Source of the DNA: Dysidea avara
Taxonomy: Eukaryota; Porifera; Demospongiae; Dictyoceratida; Dysideidae
Length of the DNA: 64,000 nucleotides
Reading direction: 5' to 3'
NCBI RefSeq assembly: GCF_963678975.1
Contig: NC_089280.1
Coordinates: forward strand, 20,855,868-20,919,867
Shown here: positions 46,250 through 59,500 of the stretch, in pieces
Numbering within the stretch: the stretch's first letter is position 1
How the letters are laid out: each line of letters starts with the position of its first letter
The notes under the pieces: generated by a model
Told to the model about the DNA's origin: nothing
The model's database searches: none
What the model saw: the letters and a program-made list of their open reading frames with translations, nothing else
Made by a program: the position numbers and the translations under genes

Positions 46250-49200
46250 TCAATTAATCCCCACAGGATAATTTGCAGCTGATCTCTCAACTGGGTGACT
46301 TAAAATGTAGCTGAACACTCTACAGGGTGATCTACTTGTACGTAGATGAACTCTTTACAGGATTCTCTCTAACGGGTGACTTGACTCTAGCTGAACTCTC
46401 TACATGGTTATCTGTTTGTAGTTGAATTCTCCACAGGGTGATTTGTTTGCAGCTGAGCTCTCTACAAGGTAACTTCTTCTAGCTGATCTGTCTACAGGGT
46501 GACTTGTTTCTAGCTGGTCTCTCTACAGGGCGATTTGTTTGTAGCTGAATTCTCTACAGGGTGATGTGTTTGCAGCTGAACTCTCTACATGGTGGTTGCT
46601 TTGTAGCTGAACTCTCTGAAAGGTGACTTCTTCTAGCTGAACTCTCTACAGGATGATCTTTTCATAGCTGAACTCTCTACAGGATGATTTGTTTGCAGCT
46701 GAACTCTCTGCATGGTGATTTCTTTGTAGCTGAACTCTCTACAGGGTGATTTGTTTGTAGCTGAACTCCCTACAAGGTAACTTCTTCTAGCTGATCTTTC
46801 TACAGGGCGATTTGTTTGTAGCTGAGTTCTCTACAGGGTGATTTGTTTGCAGCTGAATTCTCTACATGGTGGTTTCTTTATAGCTGAACTCTCTACAAGG
46901 TGACTTCTTCTAGCTGATCTCTCTACAGGGTGGTTTGTTTGTAGCTGAACTCTCTACAGGTGATTTGTTTGTAGCTGAACTCTCTACAAGGTGATACTTC
47001 TAGGTGATCTCTCTACAGGATGACTTGTTTCTAACTGAACTCTCAACAGGGTGATCTGTTCATAGCTGAACTATCTACTGGGTGATTTGTTTGCAGCTGA
47101 ACTCTCTACATGGTGGTTTCTTTGTAGCTGAACTCTCTACAAGGTAATTTCTTCTAGCTGAACTCTCTACATGTAGGGTGACTTGTTTCTAGCTGATCTC
47201 TCTACAGGGTGATTTATATGTAGCTGAACTCTCTACAAGGTAACTTCTTCTAGCTGATCTTTCTACAGGGTGATTTGTTTGTAGCTGAGTTCTCTACAGG
47301 GTGATTTGTTTGCAGCTGAATTCTCTACATGGTGGTTTCTTTATAGCTGAACTCTCTACAAGGTGACTTCTTCTAGCTGATCTCTCTACAGGGTGGTTTG
47401 TTTGTAGCTGAACTCTCTACAGGTGATTTGTTTGTAGCTGAACTCTCTACAAGGTGATACTTCTAGGTGATCTCTCTACAGGATGACTTGTTTCTAACTG
47501 AACTCTCAACAGGGTGATCTGTTCATAGCTGAACTATCTACTGGGTGATTTGTTTGCAGCTGAACTCTCTACATGGTGGTTTCTTTGTAGCTGAACTCTC
47601 TACAAGGTAATTTCTTCTAGCTGAACTCTCTACATGTAGGGTGACTTGTTTCTAGCTGATCTCTCTACAGGGTGATTTATATGTAGCTGAACTCTCTACA
47701 AGGTAACTTCTTCTAGCTGATCTTTCTACAGGGTGATTTGTTTGTAGCTGAATTCTCTACATGGTGGTTTCTTTGTAGCTGAACTCTCTACAAGGTGACT
47801 TCTTCTAGCTGAACTCTCTACAGGGTGATTTGGTTGCAGCTGAACTCTCTACATGGTGGTTTCTTTGTAGCTGAACTCTCTACAAGGTGACTTCTTCTAG
47901 CTGAACTCTCTACAGAGTGATTGATTTGTTTGTAGCTGAACTCTACTGGGTGATCTGTTCGTAGCTGAATTCCCTACAAGGTAACTTCTTCTAGCTGATT
48001 TTTCTACCGGGCGATTTGTTTGTAGCTGAGTTCTCTACAGGGTGATTTGTTTGCAGCTGAACTCTCTACATGGTAGTTTCTTTGTAGCTGAACTCTCTAC
48101 AAGGTGACTTCTTCTAGCTGATTTCTTTACAGGGTGATTTGTTTGTATCTGAACTCAGCTGAACTTTCTACAAGGTGATACTTCTAGCTGATCTCTCTAC
48201 AGGATGACTTGTTTCTAACTGAACTCTCAACAGGGTGATCTGTTCATAGCTGAACTTTCTACCGGGTGATTTGTTTGCAGCTTAACTCTCTACATGGTGG
48301 TTTCTTTGTAGCTGAACTCTCTACAAGGTAACTTCTTCTAGCTGATCTTTCTACAGGGTGATTTGTTTGTAGCTGAATTCTCTACATGGTGGTTTCTTTG
48401 TAGCTGAACTCTCTACAAGGTGACTTCTTCTAGCTGAACTCTCTACAGGGTGATTTGTTTGCAGCTGAACTCTCTACATGGTGGTTTCTTTGTAGCTGAA
48501 CTCTCTACAAGGTGACTTCTTCTAGCTGAACTCTCTACAGAGTGATTGATTTTTTTGCAGCTGAACTCTCTACATGGTGGTAGCTTTGTAGCTGAACTCT
48601 CTAAAAGGTGACTCCTTCTAGCTGAACTCTCTACAGGGTGATCTTTTCATAGCTGAACTCTCTACAGGATGATTTGTTTGCAGCTGAATTCTCTACATGA
48701 AGATTTCTTTGTAGCTGAACTCTCTACAGGTTGATTTGTTTCTAGCTGAACTCTCTGCAGGTGATTTGCTTGCAGCTGAACTCTCTACAAGGTAACTTCT
48801 TCTAGCTGATCTATCTACAGGGTGATTTGTTTGTAGCTGAGTTCTCTACAGGGTATTTGTTTGCAGCTGGACTCTCTACATGGTAGTTTCTTTGTAGCTG
48901 AACTTTCTACAATGTGACTTCTTCTAGCCGAACTCTCTACAGGGTGACTTGTTTCTAGCTGATCCCTCTACAGGGTGACTTGTTTCTAGCTGAACTCTCT
49001 GCAGGTGATTTGCTTGCAGCTGAACTCTCTACAAGGTAACTTCTTCTAGCTGATCTTTCTACAGGGTCATTTGTTTGTAGCTGAATTCTCTACAGGGTGA
49101 TTTATTTGCAGCTGAACTCTCTACAAGGTGACTTCTTCTAGCTGAACTCTTTACAGAGTGATTGATTTTTTGCAGCTGAACTATCTACATGGTGGTTTCT

Positions 49201-49450
49201 TTGTAGCTGAACTCTCTACAAGGTAACTTCTTCCAGCTGATCTTTTTACAGGGCATGTTTGTTTGTTTGTAGCTGAGTTCTCTACAGGGTGATTTGTTTG
49301 CAGCTGAACTCTCTACATGATGGTTTCTTTGTAGCTGAACTCTCTACAAGGTGACTTCTAGCTGATACAGGGTGAATTGTTTCTAGATAAATTCTCTACA
49401 GGGTGACTTGCATGTAGCTGAATTGTCTGTCATATTAACTGTTTGTAGCT
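46250..49450. repeat. 30-31-bp minisatellite, array 1
   Basis: About 100 tandem units of GTAGCTGAACTCTCTACA-type sequence. Two main unit forms exist: one with GGGTGATTTGTTT (31 bp) and one with AGGTGACTTCTTCTA (30 bp), often alternating. Units vary by point changes and 1-2-bp indels, so no frame stays open and no spacers exist. It lies between the exons ending at 53546 and those starting at 45287. Confidence 0.97.
46791..47713. repeat. Higher-order duplication of about 460 bp in array 1
   Basis: 46791-47253 and 47254-47713 carry the same series of diagnostic variants (for example GATACTTCTAGG, CTAACTGAACTCTCAACAGG, CTATCTACTGGG, CTACATGTAGGG), so a block of about 15 units was duplicated as one piece. 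Confidence 0.8.
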
Positions 49451-49489
49451 GAATTCCGTACAGAATATCCTGCAATGTAATATAATTCT

Positions 49490-50055
49490 GTAATGGAGTA
49501 AGTTATAAACGTAGCTGAATGCTCTATTAGGGTGACTGTTCTATTAGAGTATCTCGATCTCGCATTTGCTACACGTAGTTGCCTTTCGAATCATAACTCA
49601 GTGGTTTGTAATCCGATTCTTCTGTACTACTGCAAGGACTTTCTATGATGATTATTCCAGCTACACACTGATTTTCAGCTCATTGCTCTAAGCGGTTTGC
49701 CTGGTAGATGTGAAAACTAATAGTTTTTTTAATCAAAAAAATCGATCGCGTAATTTTGACACAGGTTGGGTTTTGTGTCATATCTCCATGGTCTTTATCT
49801 CAATTCCTTTCAAACCACAAAAAGGCACTCCTACGATAGTTACTCCATCTACATATAAATTTTCAACTCATTCCTCCAAGGGGTTTACCCTGTAGGCGTG
49901 ACAGACCTTCGACCTTATTTTACGCACATAATCGGTCATAACTCCGTGTATGTTCATCGGATTCCTACCAAAGTTGGTACTGAGATCCACCTTAATGAGC
50001 CCTTCAAGTGTGCCAAATTTCAGCCCTATCCGAGTACGCATTCGTGTTTTATGTA
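49490..50055. repeat. Right flank of array 1, copy 1
   Basis: Begins with TCTATTAGAGTATCTCGATC (49542-49561), continues GCATTTGCTACACGTAGTTG and CTTTCGAATCATAACTC, and matches 51186-51756 with about 5-10 percent difference by eye. It ends abruptly at a truncated foldback (50056-50268). Confidence 0.85.
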
Positions 50056-50268
50056 AATATTTTAATAACGACAATTCAGGTGAATTTGGTGCAGCTTGGT
50101 CTTGGCACAAAATTCACCTGAATTGTCATTATTAAAATTTTTACCATTAACCCACCATCACAGCCATTTCTTGGCCGCCACCTTGGATTTCACATCTTTT
50201 TTCACCATAGCCTGTCTGAGGGCCACACTTTTTTTACAGCTTGGCTGTTTTGGATTAGATTTCACTTC
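50056..50268. mobile_element. Truncated ACAGC/GCTGT foldback, left border of array 2
   Basis: Matches the centre and right arm of 45696-46027; the left arm is missing. The following 100 bp (ATTAGATTTCACTTCTTTTT ... ACCACAGGAAG) also match the sequence after 46021. The whole unit of foldback, linker, array and right flank was thus duplicated. Confidence 0.85.
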
Positions 50269-50369
50269 TTTTTGTATTTGTATACCCCAAAGCCGGCCTA
50301 TGGCCAGCTTTAGGACTTTTTTTAACCTATCATTTTTTCTTTACCACAGGAAGAAGAAAAGATGAAGCA

Positions 50370-51165
50370 GGGTGATTTCTTTGTAGCTGACCTCTCTACA
50401 AGGTTATCCTTCTAGCTGATCTCTCTACCGGATGACTTGTTTGTAGCTGAACTCTCTACAGGGTGGTTTGTTTGTAGCTGAATTTTCTACAAAGCGATTT
50501 GTTTGCAGCTGAACTCTCTACATGGTAGTTTCTTTGTAGCTGAACTATCTACAATGGAACTTCTTCTAGCTGAACTCTCTACAGGGTGACTTGTTTCAAG
50601 CTGATCTCTCTACAGGGTGACTTGTTTCTAGCTGAACTCTCTACAGGGTGATTTGTTTGTAGCTGAACTCTCTACAAGGTAACTTCTTCTAGCTGATCTT
50701 TCTACAGGGTCATTTGTTTGTAGCTGAATTCTCTACAGGGTGACTTGTTTCTAGCTGATCTCTGTACAGGATGACTTGTTCCTAGCTGAACTCTCTACAG
50801 GTGATTTGTTTGCAGCTGAACTCTCTTACATGGTGGTTTCTTTGTAGCTGAACTCTCTACAAGGTGACTTCTTCTAGCTGATCTCTCTACAAGATGACTT
50901 GTTTCTAACTGAACTCTCTACAGTGTAATCTGTTCATAGCGGAACTTTCTACTGGGTGATTTGTTTGCAGCTGAACTCTTTGCATGATTGTTTCTTTGTA
51001 ACTGAACTCTCTACAAGGTAACTTCTTCTAGCTGATCTCTCTACAGGGCAATTTGTTTGAGCTGAACTCTCTACATGATGGTTTCTTTGTAGCTGAACTC
51101 TCTATTAGGTACCTTCTTCTGGCTGATCTGACTACAGGGTGACTTGTTTGTAGCTGAATTCCCTA
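50370..51165. repeat. 30-31-bp minisatellite, array 2
   Basis: About 25 units of the same repeat as array 1, with the same unit variants. Confidence 0.95.
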
Positions 51166-51185
51166 CAGAATAACTTGCAATATAA

Positions 51186-52025
51186 TATAATTGAGTAAAT
51201 TATAAATGCAGTGAATGCTTTATTAGGGTGACTGTTCTATTAGAGTATCTCGATCTCGCATTTGCTACACGTAGTTGCCTTTCGAATCATAACTCAGTGG
51301 TTTGTAATCCGATTCTTCTGTACTATTGCAAGGACTTTCTATGATGATTATTCCAGCTACAGACTGATTTTCAGCTCATTGCTCTAAGCGGTTTGCCTGA
51401 TAGACACGAAAACTAATAGTTTTTTTATTCATAAAAATCGATTGCGTAATTTTGACACAGGTCGGGTTTTGTGTCATATCTCCGTGGTCTTTGTCCCGAT
51501 TCCTTTCAAACCACAAAAAGGCACTCCTACGATTGTTGCTCCATCCACATAGCAATTTTCAACTGATTCCTCAAAGGAGTTTACCCTGTAGGCGTGACAG
51601 ACCTTCGACCTTATTTTACGCAAATAATCGGTCATAACTCCGTGAATGTTCATCGGATTCCTACCAACGTTGGTACAGAGATCCGTCTTAATGAGCCCTT
51701 TAAGTGTGCCAAATTTCAGCCCGATCCGAGCACGCATTCGTGTTTTATGGAGGATTTTGCGAAGTGTGCGAAATGAAGAAGTAGAAGAAAAAAACGAAGA
51801 AATTAAAACGAAATTTTGTTCGCTCGTATCTCGGAAATGGCTGGAGCGATTTTCTTCAAATTTGGTGTGTAGACTACCCTTGATGGCCGACACCTCTCTA
51901 GCAAATTTGGTTCCAATCGGATAAGGGATCACAGAGCTACATAGGTGTGAAAATTGCGTTTTCTTTCTTCCTGTTAATATACTCACGGGTGGCATGCCGG
52001 CTTCTTGGGCCGCACGACACACTAC
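51186..52025. repeat. Right flank of array 2, longer copy
   Basis: Matches 49490-50055 as far as about 51756, then continues 270 bp further (AGGATTTTGCGAAGTGTGCG ... GGCATGCCGGCTTCTTGG). It is the more complete version of the flank and carries a 182-codon minus-strand open frame. Confidence 0.8.
51474..52022 (-). CDS. 182-codon open frame in the minisatellite flank, unknown
   Basis: Open frame of 182 residues from ATG at 52022. It is partly retained in the other flank copy (49868-50110 encodes NPMNIHGVMTDYVRKIRSKV similarly). I recognise no domain, signal peptide or splice pattern. Features: Arg/Lys-rich, a KIRSKVCHAYRVN stretch, an FxGLKGIGTKTTE end. The copies differ at several residues, and the sequence is also open in part on the other strand, so coding status is doubtful. 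It may be a relic of the mobile unit that carries the minisatellite. Confidence 0.25.
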   Translation of the reverse strand: MCRAAQEAGMPPVSILTGRKKTQFSHLCSSVIPYPIGTKFAREVSAIKGSLHTKFEENRSSHFRDTSEQNFVLISSFFSSTSSFRTLRKILHKTRMRARIGLKFGTLKGLIKTDLCTNVGRNPMNIHGVMTDYLRKIRSKVCHAYRVNSFEESVENCYVDGATIVGVPFCGLKGIGTKTTEI

Positions 52026-52519
52026 CGTGTGTCTTGATTTGACTTTTTAATTGAATTAGAGAAAACTCATAAAAGGGGGGTTCCATTGCCCTTTGAACCT
52101 CCGTACACCCACCCCTGTATTGACCAAAACCAAGCCTAATATAAGTAACTCTTAAAGCCTCCTAGGATAATATGTTGACCATTTTATAAAGCATCATAGC
52201 ATGGAAACACATGACTACTACAAGTAACATGTATTTAAAGACAGGGGTGGACAACAGTACTCCAAAGTTGGGGGAGGACAAGTCATGCAGGGTGGCTGTC
52301 ATTTAGGAAGTATTTGAAATCACTAACTGTACTTTTAAAATTATTAGCTGTACCTTTATGTGCATATGCAAGTAAACTGAAATGATATGAGTATGCAGGT
52401 ACTCCGCAGTAGCTAAGCTAAGACAACTGTAGTATAATGTGTAATGTCACGCATACAAAATATGCCAATATCAAGGGCACAGGAAAAGTTTGAAATTTAA
52501 AATTGAATCTGAGATGGTA

Positions 52520-52750
52520 CAGTGAACCCTCGGTTATCCAAACCCCAATGTGTCTCAGGCAATGGTGAAAGTGTTCAGATAAGTGAATTGTTTGGATAAC
52601 TGAATCCCATACATTTATAAACAGAGCTCTCGTTGATCCGTACCCTCATTTACCTGAAATTGGAAATAACTGCTTTATTAAAATACTTTGAGTACAATTG
52701 TAAGTTCCATTAGAGTATTTCAAGAGGGTCGGATAACTGAGGGTCTACTG
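52520..52750. mobile_element. pogo/Tigger-like MITE with TA duplication
   Basis: Ends CAGTGAACCCTCGGTTATCC and the complement of CAGTAGACCCTCAGTTATCC, TA on both sides (52518-52519 and 52751-52752), 231 bp, no transposase. Confidence 0.85.
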
Positions 52751-53269
52751 TACATTTGTACCCAGCTGTAAGTGCTTGGGGAGTAAATGCCAACTGTCCA
52801 TGTATCATATAGTGGACGACAGTCCAGGTGGAACTTTGGGTGCCCACACCTTCACCTGTGAGACAGGGAACAGCCTCCTGCAGGTTACTATATAGTCCTG
52901 CCCCAGGAGGATTTGCCTGTGCTGATTCATAGCACCTAAGTAGCACATAGGTGTCCCAGTGTTGGTAGGCATGCATGGCAGAACTTAAAGCTAAACGAAA
53001 TCTGTATTAAACTTTCACACATATAACTTTAAGGTTTCTTCTCTGTGGTCTTAAGAAATACACATACGGGTGTGATGAATCTATAGACTTTGTGAACAAC
53101 CTTCCCTTTGGGTTTTAAAACAAAGTTGCAGGCCTTGTAGGATAGCACACCCTTCGAGTTGAAAGGTGTGTCCCATACTTAACACAAATGAAAATGGAGG
53201 GCAGCCTCGAGGCTTTCTTAAAAGAATCTGTATGAGATGGCATTATATACAGACTGAAACAATAAATTT

Positions 53270-53510
53270 TTCCTTTGATCTTTGTTTACTTTTTGTAGCA
53301 TAATGAACCAACAGATACCACATCGAAAGAAAGAATGTGCCAGGTATGCCATAAAATGGGGTGTGGGGTCACTCTGAAGAATTTATGGGCTTGGTTATGC
53401 CATGCAATACTGCAAAGCTGTCATGAAGGAAAATTGAGGCTGGTTTTAGGGTGATATTTTTGCCAGTAAAGCACCCAAACCTTTGTGATCCCTAATATAC
53501 AGTACAATGA
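53270..53510. repeat. Fragment of the 2-kb foldback (right arm)
   Basis: Shares GTGCCAGGTATGCC, AAGCTGTCATGAAGG, GGCTGGTTTTAGGGTGAT and GTGATCCCTAATATACAGTA with 61355-61970. Truncated on both sides. Confidence 0.65.
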
Positions 53511-53545
53511 ATACTTGCATAGCTATATAGACACACAAAACATAC

Positions 53546-56500
53546 ATGTTGCTGAACCACCAGATAGGGATATTGGGCCAACTGTGTCAGTAGCATTTTG
53601 GTTACTATCATTAGTAGAAGTGGCCTCAACCATCAAGGTATAGTTCATAGGAACTGGAATATTTGTAACTATATCTCCATCACTACCTGCAATTAGTAGC
53701 CATATACACACTATAATAAATAAAATATTGTTTGCTTACATGAAAAGTATGGCATGTCGTTCAATTTACAGCGATAAGTGGCTGTTTTGGTAGAACGTAT
53801 AGATATTTGTAGAGTAGTAGAATTGATCAAACTAAGCCTTCCTCGTACCAATAAAACTGTGTATATTCAAAAATGGTTATACAGCTTTCCAATGCAACAA
53901 TTTACCATCGTGGGTGATTATTGTGGATTCGAACGTAGAATCACTCCCTGGTACTAGGTTGTTTCCAGATTCAACTCTTACTGTCACAGTGTGGTTTCCA
54001 TAAAATACTTCAGACTCAAATTGATGAGAAGTACCACTGCCTAATTATTTATGGTTACAAGTAAATACGGTGTAAGTAATATTTGATGTATAACATACAT
54101 ATTTCACGATTATTATTGTTTATTCCACACTCAAAGGTAGGCTCAACATCTCCAACAGCATTATAAAATACAGTGATGAAATATCCTGTTACGCTATTAC
54201 CAGTAGCAGTAGTGTAACAATTCAGTATTAATGCAAATGCTAAACACAAAATAAACACTATGTAATTTGGAGGTAATTCAATGGTATAGCTCACGATCAT
54301 TCTCTGAGATTTGTAATTCCGTTTCAGAAGCTTGGGTTAAAGTGACTTTGTTTGGGCATGGAACCTCAGGATTGGTTACCCTTAAGCAAATCCTTTCTGG
54401 ATCATCACCTTCATATTCCATATCATCTATTGTTGTAATGTCAACCCTATGGGTTTGTACATCCGGAGTGAAAATAAACTTCTCATTGACAGGCTCATAA
54501 TCCACTCCAGCTATTAAAAAATGTTACATATTGTGAACAATTAATCAATAGTTTAGTACTGAAGACTACAGTGACAACTACATAATTTTTAATCATAAAT
54601 ATAATAATATTTGCAAAACTTGTACTGGAGAAATACCTTAGTCATGATTATAAACATACTTACGTGTAGCAGCATTGTCTCCAGAACACTGATATGATTC
54701 GACTGATGCGTTAAATGATATTTGAGAGGTAGTTGTGTACCCTATAGTTCGTCTACCAGGCATTCCTTCTGCAACACTAGTTCCTCCAAATAGAAAAGTG
54801 ACTTGGGTTGCTACATAAAATCACATTTAAATAAAGTGTTGCTATCCTTTACCCTACCATCATCATCAATTATTGTGACATCTGCTTCACTAAAATCAGG
54901 ATCAATCTCAACTACATCATCAAATGTATCCGATACAATAAATGACAGTTTAAATGTTTCGTTGCATTCAATTACATCATCAGATATTGTATCAAAGCAG
55001 ACTTCCATTTCAGCAGGTGGACCAGGTGGAAAAGTAACAGGTGTTACTTGCCGGCTTCTATAATCAGTGCCCACTGTAAGCAAGCAAACAATTAAATAAA
55101 CTTTGATAACACACCCATGATACATATACCTAATGCAGTTCCTGCAGATGGCGCAACACTCACACGAAACTCATCCATATTCGTACAGAGTTTTTCAATA
55201 ACCACACAAAAGTTAATGTTGTCTTCTATCACTGAATATTCCTTCTCTTTAAATCTTACTAGACAAGCTGCAAGAGTGTAAGAAGATACATAACGGATAG
55301 CATTAACCATTCACAGTTTATACTGAGCTGATACTCTAAAAACGATGAATCATACAGTATGATAGTACTGTATAGTAGGGACCACAAAGGAGTAGAATAC
55401 CATCACCCAAAAACCAGTGTTGGGAGTAACGCGTTACTTATGTAACGCGTTACGTAATATTATTACTTTTGTGCTAACAAAGTAATATAACGAAATACGC
55501 TATGAAAACAGGTAATATAACGCAAGTTACTTCACTTACAAATGTAACGCGTTACATAAGTAATATAGTTACTGTAACGAGTCTAATATTACGTAATATT
55601 ATTACTACAAGTAACAAAATTACTAATCTCGTTAGTAATCCTCTGAGTAACGCCTAACCACAATGAAGTAACGAGGCCTACTGAACGAAGCTTATTCACT
55701 AGCTTCTTACGATTTGCACATTGTCCAACAATGCAATCATGTCACGTGATAAGGTGGTAGTTTCACATGTAACAGCCTAAGGCTTTGGACACAAAGTAAT
55801 ATAATATGTAATATTATTACAGTTACTTTATTTTATGGGTAATATGTAACTGTAACTAAATAGTTCAGTTGCAAGTAATATGTAATATGTAACTAGTTAC
55901 TTTTACAAAGTAACTTGCCCAACACTGCCAAAAACCAGCCTCACTTTTCCCTCACAATGATGAGGCAGTATTGGTTAGGTAAAACTACATAAGCCCAAGC
56001 AAGCCTTCAGATTGACCCAAAACACTTTCAACAAGTTTCTGCAGATTTTTTTTAAAATATAAAATTATTTAATGGAATTTTCTACTAACTGACTGACTGA
56101 CTAAGGCAGTAACTGACTGACTGATGCCTTCAGACAAGCATAACTCGATAACGGCTAGGCTACGGGCTTGATTTTTTCACTGCTCTACGTTGCTTTGGCC
56201 CGAGAGGTGCCTTTTGTCATACCGCAGTATGTACAATGCATTTTTCATGGACTTACCAGTGTCTTCCTTTGTGTCCCATTCATCTTTGCTGACAGCGAAA
56301 AGTGTCGATTTGGTGGTGGCATGTGTTGGCTTCCCTTCAAAATGGAAATTGTCTGTATTTTTCATAATGGCTACTTTGATTGCAGGGGTGCTTTTTGAGC
56401 AGATCTTGATTTGAATTGCTGTGTAACAGGTTGAACATAGCTGACAACGAAGCAGAATGGATACTTCACTTTTCAGACGATAAATGATATAACTGGGACA

Positions 56501-59500
56501 CGCAATGCCATTTCTTTCGGTAAGCATGGATTGAAGAGGTGCTTTTTGAACAGTTCTTGATTTGCAATGCTGTGTAACAGTTGAAAATAGCTGACAACTA
56601 AGCATAATGGATACTTCACTTTTCAGGCGATAAAAATATAGCTGAGGTGCACGGCACCATTTCAGATGTGGTATGCGTGGGTTTGCCAGTCATTATAAGT
56701 ATTTACAAAAAAAAGTCAACAAACAAGTACACAAAATTTTTTGGAATTTTCAACTTTCAACTAGAGTAGGGACCATAGCACATCGATAAAAGTACTGAAA
56801 TAAGCTGGAGCACAATATTAAGAAGTGTTATATCCCTACTGTGCATTTCCATTGTGGTATCTTGAGCACAGTAGGGATATAACATTTCTCATTGTTTTAC
56901 TGTGATTTAATATTGTGCACTATCCAAATTTTTTGTGTACTTGTGTAATTATACAAGATTCTAAAATTCGTAGTACTATTTGATCTACTAAAAATGTCTC
57001 AATTTTTTTCATTCAAAAGGCTGACAATTTATTTGTGGACCAATAAACACTATGGGGAAACATTTAAGTGCACAGTTTGATTTGTTTGTCCCGCTAAAAA
57101 TGTTCAAAAATGTTTTCATTCATATTTTATTTATGGTCCAACACATATAAGTACAAACTCTGATTTGCTTCTCCTCCCCAAATTTGTAGTGGAGCCAAAC
57201 TCCACATGTATGCTTTATTACAATAATTGTTATCTAATAGGCTTATATGCAGGTTTGTACCTGGCTAAAATAAAATACAGTTCATTACTAACATACAGGG
57301 ATTTTATACTATGCTTTAGAATGACTGTGATACTCAGCACAGTGGTGGCTAAGATGTCAGTGTAACCAGTGAGTTTGCTGGATGAGGTAATTTTGGGACG
57401 CCAGTTCCAATATATTTGTGATGCAACTGAGCCATGTATAGAAAATTTCACTTATATGTGGGTGTATCCATTCACTGGACTGGACTATTGGACTGGCATA
57501 TATTTGGTTTTTGCACATTCTGTGGTTAAAATTTATTGAGTCTTGCAAGTCAAGGGTCCTGAGGGAGCCTACAGCCCACTACTAAATGCTGAATATGAGC
57601 AGTAGAGTATGCAATAACTGTCTTAATAATTTCGCTGTAATTTATTATGTCCTACAACACTTATTCCTTACCCTGGTATATGGTAATGCTGTAGGGAATG
57701 TATATCAGTAATAGTTAACCAGCGATCAACTCACCAGTTGACAAGATATCCTTAGTGTGAGCTCAAGGAGCAAGCTATATATAGTATAATCTTGCATGGC
57801 AAGACCTTTACATCTAGAGAAAGGCTTACCGATTAAAAAATTTTTCAGCGTGTGCTTAATTATAATCATTGCGTCCTGCAGCACTGAAAACAAGTCCATC
57901 CATGCTAGCTCAATTCCTGAGCTCACACTAAGGATATCTTGAAGGATATTGTCAACTGGCAAGTTGATCACTGATTAATTATTGCTGATATACATTCCCT
58001 ACAGCATTACTGTACACCAGGGTAGAGAATAAGTGTTGTAGGACATAATAAATCACAGAGAAAATACTAAAAGACAGTTATCGCATACTCTACTGCTCAT
58101 ATTCAGCATTTAGTAGTGGGCTGTAGGTTCCCTCAGGATCCTTGGCTTGCGAGACTCAATAAATTTTAACCACAGAATGTGCAAAACCAAATATAGGCCA
58201 GTCCAGTAGTCCAGTCCAGTATTCCAGTCCAGTAGTCCAGTCCAGTGAATGGATACACCCCTTATATGTCATACATAATTAACACAGTTACACAGCTAGC
58301 ATGTAGTTATGTAAGACAAATTGATGATTCAACTACAATGAAGACTAACCATCAGTGATAGTAAAATTCCTAGTAGTTTGACCACGAATTTCACCATTAA
58401 GTCTAGATATAAATGTTACAGTATGTCTTCCAGTTGAAATTTCTCCACCAGAATTACTAAAGTAACAATAGCACCTGACATTATCAACTCCTTCACTGAT
58501 TCCTAAACAAAAAGGTAAAATGGTGTACACTCCTATTTACATCAAATTATTACTTCTACACTGATATGGCACAGGAGGTGAAGCGTTATCAATCAGCAGT
58601 TCAATAACTGTTTCAGGAAGCTTCTCGTTTGCAGTAAAGGTGAAATTGTAAACTTGGTTATCAATATCAATATCAGCTGCACATGAGGAACATTTTATCA
58701 TAAAATTTATGCAATAAGCATTTAAAAGCATACACACTAACTTCTTGTATTTGCAATGATGATAGCATCTTCATCTCTAACATTAGTGGTACCAGTTGCC
58801 ATTGCTGTCGACTGTGGTCCAGAATCTGCAGTACATCGTACCATAACTGTTCGACTGCCACCAGATACACCTCGGTACTGATATCCAGAAAAACCTAACA
58901 CCAATTATGTTAGTAAATTCATGAAAGGAGAAACTTACAAGGCACATAATCATCATCATCAAGTTTGCATTCACATGTAGCTGCAATATTGATAGTCCAC
59001 ACTACAGTGATAGTTGTTGCACGGGGTTCTAATGTAAGTGTTAGTCGAATGAATTGCAAACCAGACACGGTAGCTGTAGCAGTTTGACTAGTATCATCAT
59101 TTCTTGTACACATTACTATAACACTGTGATCATCCTGCGAAACTCCCGTAAACATGTGCCCAGACATACCTATAGTCAACCACTATACAATTCACTGAGA
59201 TTGATAATGTCACTCACATGAGATGGGTGTCTGATCATCTAGCTGACATGTACAGGTAGCAGGATGACTAACATTGTAAGTCACGGTAATTTTGTCTCCA
59301 AGAAATACTGAGGTTTGACTTACTCTAACTGTAAGATAACCAAACAAGACACATGTACCTAATTACTACTGGTTAAAAGTGCCGGTGATATAAAGATATT
59401 TCTGTCTTGTATCACAGATCCATTTAAAGCAAATATATATGGTCTGCAAAGCAAAAAAATTATTTGCTGGTTTGGTCACAGAGCTAGTATGCATGTGTTC

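Larger units (their letters stand above)
52026..53545. other. Gap with a pogo-like MITE and a foldback fragment
   Basis: Holds the 52520-52750 MITE and a fragment at about 53270-53510 homologous to the right arm of the 59920-61980 foldback. No exon supported. Confidence 0.5.

Noticed and set aside
46250-51165. Regular 30-31-bp repeats that could be taken for a CRISPR array
   Set aside because: Units are directly tandem with no unique spacers, and the surroundings are an intron-rich animal genome. It is a minisatellite.
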